From CAZNFR01 sp964572225 (GTDB lineage: Bacteria > Bacteroidota > Bacteroidia > Bacteroidales > GCA-2748055): 64,000 nucleotides of DNA. The stretch covers positions 1 through 64,000 of the forward strand of contig CAZNFR010000008.1 of assembly GCA_964572225.1 (NCBI GenBank). The letters run 5' to 3'. Positions 62,414 to 64,000 of this stretch are shown piece after piece. Under the pieces are notes generated by a model. It was not told the origin of the DNA, did no database searches, and saw nothing but the letters and a program-made list of their open reading frames with translations. The number at the start of each line of letters is the position of its first letter. Position 1 is the first letter of the stretch. Made by a program: the position numbers and the translations under genes.

Positions 62414-63366
62414 ACCCGGAACCGGGTGATATCAGGAAATCCGATAAGAAATTCTTTGATATTCAGCCGTTTTTTTCCGGCAAGCTGGACTTCCAGAATC
62501 TCCGTAAATCCATCCTGAACAGCTACTTTCAGATAGTTTTTCTGGTCACTGATCAGGGTTCCGGGTACTTCACCATGATCGATATTCTCATAATCACTCA
62601 GGTAAATTTTAAGCTGGGACTGAGTATTATTTTGGTCACTGATCAGGGTCCATGCAGCCGGATAAGGGCTGAGTCCGCGAATAAAGTTATGAACGCTTTC
62701 CCCTTTGTTGTTCCAGTCGATCTTACAATCTTCACGAAAAATTTTTGGAGCCGGCTTAAGCTTCAGATCCTTCCCCAGGTCTGACTGCGGCAGGGTTTTT
62801 ATCCTTTCGTTTTCGATGTCTTTTACTGTTTGAAGTGCCAGTTCCGCACCGATAAACATCATTCTGTCGTGTAGCTCTCCGGCTGTCTCATCTTCACCGA
62901 TACTAACTTCTACCCGGGCAATGATTTCACCCGTATCAATCTTCTCATCAATAAAAAAGGTAGTAAGACCGGTCTTTTTTTCTCCGTTAATAATTGCCCA
63001 GTTGATGGGTGCCGCTCCCCGGTACTGAGGGAGGAGAGATGCATGGAGATTGAATGTGCCTTTTGGCGGGATGGACCAGACTTGCTTCGGAAGCATTCGA
63101 AAGGCAACCACTACCTGCAGGTCGGGCTTCAGGGACTCCAATTCCGATATAAATCCGGGATCTTTAAGTTTTTCAGGTTGCAGCACCTTTATTCCCTGTT
63201 CCAGCGCAAATTTCTTTACCGGCGATTCGGAGAGTTTTTTACCTCTCCCTGAAGGTTTGTCGGGTGCGGTTACGACCGCAATAACAGGATACCCGGCATC
63301 AATAAGCGCCTGAAGGGGAGGAATGGCAAATTCCGGTGTACCCATATAGATGATTCTAAGTGACAT
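62410..63366 (-). CDS. fmt: Methionyl-tRNA formyltransferase
   Basis: Encodes 318 residues, standard length. It formylates initiator Met-tRNA. The N-terminal formyltransferase domain shows RIIYMGTPEFAIPPLQALIDAGYPVIAVVTAPDKPSGRGKK, the catalytic HASLLPQYRGAAPINWAIINGEKKTGLTTFFIDEKIDTGEII and the C-terminal OB domain ends with the usual substrate contacts. A 17-base direct repeat 90 bases apart encodes TLISDQ twice within the C-terminal domain. Its start lies one base from the ribA stop, and its stop overlaps the convergent glucosaminidase gene by four bases. Confidence 0.96.
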   Translation of the reverse strand: MSLRIIYMGTPEFAIPPLQALIDAGYPVIAVVTAPDKPSGRGKKLSESPVKKFALEQGIKVLQPEKLKDPGFISELESLKPDLQVVVAFRMLPKQVWSIPPKGTFNLHASLLPQYRGAAPINWAIINGEKKTGLTTFFIDEKIDTGEIIARVEVSIGEDETAGELHDRMMFIGAELALQTVKDIENERIKTLPQSDLGKDLKLKPAPKIFREDCKIDWNNKGESVHNFIRGLSPYPAAWTLISDQNNTQSQLKIYLSDYENIDHGEVPGTLISDQKNYLKVAVQDGFTEILEVQLAGKKRLNIKEFLIGFPDITRFRV

Positions 63367-64000
63367 CTACTTCTTTCTGGCATTTCCGTTCACATCATAA
63401 CTGACAATGTTGAGGAAATGCCCCATTTTGTCTCTTTTGGTTTCAAGATAAAAACGGTTATGCTCGTTCGCTTCGATCACCAAGGGTATATTTTCCACGA
63501 TCTCAATCCCGTACCCTTCAAGGCCAGCCCGTTTGACCGGATTATTGGTGATAAGCCGAATTTTACCGAGGCCCAGGGCATGCATCATGCTTGCACCCAC
63601 CCCATAATCCCTTTCGTCATCATTGAAACCCAGTTCTAAGTTTGCTTCGACAGTATCGTAACCTTCTTCCTGAAGTTTGTAGGCCCTGATCTTGTTGAAA
63701 AGTCCGATTCCTCTCCCTTCCTGGTTCATATAAAGAATAACCCCTTTTCCTTTTTTATCAATCATCCGCATGGCTTCGTGCAACTGAGAGCCACAGTCGC
63801 AGCGGTAGGATCCGAAAATATCACCGGTTACACAGGATGAATGAACCCTTACAAGGACAGGCTCATTCTTTTTCCACTTACCCTTAATCAGAGCGACATG
63901 TTCAAGTCCGTTCGATTTTTGGATGAAGGGGATCAAATGGAATTGTCCGTATTTGGTAGGGAGGTCAACTTCCACTCCTTTTATGACAATGGATTCAAAA
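63367..64000 (-). CDS. ribA: GTP cyclohydrolase II (riboflavin synthesis), partial
   Basis: The reading frame continues past the window edge, so only the C-terminal 210 residues are seen; a GTG at 63975 is within the gene. GTP cyclohydrolase II opens GTP to the pyrimidine precursor of riboflavin. Zinc ligands lie in SSCVTGDIFGSYRCDCGSQLHEAM and the substrate loop in GVILYMNQEGRGIGLFNKIRAYKLQEEGYDTVEANLELGF, with the nucleophilic and Arg residues in GASMMHALGLGKIRLITNNPVKRAGLEGYGIEIVENIPL. The residues before VDLPTKYG (FESIVIKG) suit the linker of a bifunctional RibBA protein, which has DHBP synthase in front; that cannot be confirmed here. Confidence 0.93.
   Translation of the reverse strand, partial: FESIVIKGVEVDLPTKYGQFHLIPFIQKSNGLEHVALIKGKWKKNEPVLVRVHSSCVTGDIFGSYRCDCGSQLHEAMRMIDKKGKGVILYMNQEGRGIGLFNKIRAYKLQEEGYDTVEANLELGFNDDERDYGVGASMMHALGLGKIRLITNNPVKRAGLEGYGIEIVENIPLVIEANEHNRFYLETKRDKMGHFLNIVSYDVNGNARKK

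Noticed and set aside
1..64000. CRISPR arrays, tRNA or rRNA genes, insertion sequences
   Set aside because: No regularly spaced repeats, cloverleaf sequences, rRNA segments or transposase frames were recognised on either strand by reading; a tRNAscan or Infernal run would be needed to exclude small RNAs fully.

Overview
The window comes from a member of the phylum Bacteroidota, probably a draft or metagenome assembly because a run of ten Ns breaks one gene. The phylum call rests on type IX secretion (T9SS) genes (gldJ, a porP/sprF homologue, porU, porV), a secreted protease with a T9SS sorting domain, a SusC-like TonB-dependent receptor, FucI with a Bacteroides-type GntR regulator, YwqK-like and DUF2141 proteins, and promoter boxes of the TAnnTTTG type instead of sigma70 -10/-35 boxes. 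I cannot narrow it further. Genes are dense on both strands and no stretch above 300 bases lacks a gene. I saw no rRNA, tRNA, CRISPR array, insertion sequence or prophage.

Layout. 1-1.0 kb: the end of a glycosyltransferase and inorganic pyrophosphatase. 1.0-10.7 kb: murF and the T9SS core cluster (gldJ, porP-like, porU, porV), then ispF. 10.7-14.3 kb: a secreted protein resembling the soluble end of DUF2723 proteins, and a TlpA-like thioredoxin lipid-envelope protein. 14.3-17.9 kb (minus strand): ECF sigma factor, small zinc-binding anti-sigma factor, exported peptide with KCGEGKCG repeats, DUF692 (MNIO) iron enzyme, DUF2063 partner and DoxX membrane protein. 18.1-22.9 kb (plus strand): DUF2141 protein, TonB-dependent receptor and a LytS/LytTR two-component pair. 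22.9-26.8 kb: thioredoxin-like protein, membrane-anchored MutS homologue, S41 protease. 27-30 kb: L-fucose isomerase and its GntR-type regulator. 30-36.8 kb: NtrY/NtrC-type pair divergent from an adaptor/ABC-ATPase/TolC export operon that has no permease gene. 36.9-44.2 kb: small barrel protein, GNAT, amidohydrolase, beta-helix lipoprotein, EEP nuclease, CCA-adding enzyme, thioredoxin. 44.3-53.5 kb: two large PAS kinases, a solute-binding lipoprotein, and a trypsin-fold protein lacking its histidine. 53.5-64 kb: xseB/xseA, T9SS subtilase, YwqK-like protein, dnaK, panB, pseudouridine synthase, glucosaminidase, fmt and ribA.

The most interesting system is the 14.3-17.9 kb locus. It reads as a self-contained RiPP operon of the HvfABCD/bufferin type. 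A Sec-exported precursor carries six cysteines in three KCGEGKCG blocks, and two of the downstream genes match the enzyme and partner that in the Haemophilus Hvf system convert the cysteine of EGKCG motifs into copper-binding oxazolone/thioamide groups. The operon sits behind its own ECF sigma/zinc-finger anti-sigma pair, and a terminator-like hairpin separates the precursor from the enzymes, which would give excess precursor. A TonB-dependent receptor with a two-component system is transcribed divergently next to it. The enzymatic families are known; the repeat layout of the precursor and its control module in a Bacteroidota are what deserve follow-up.
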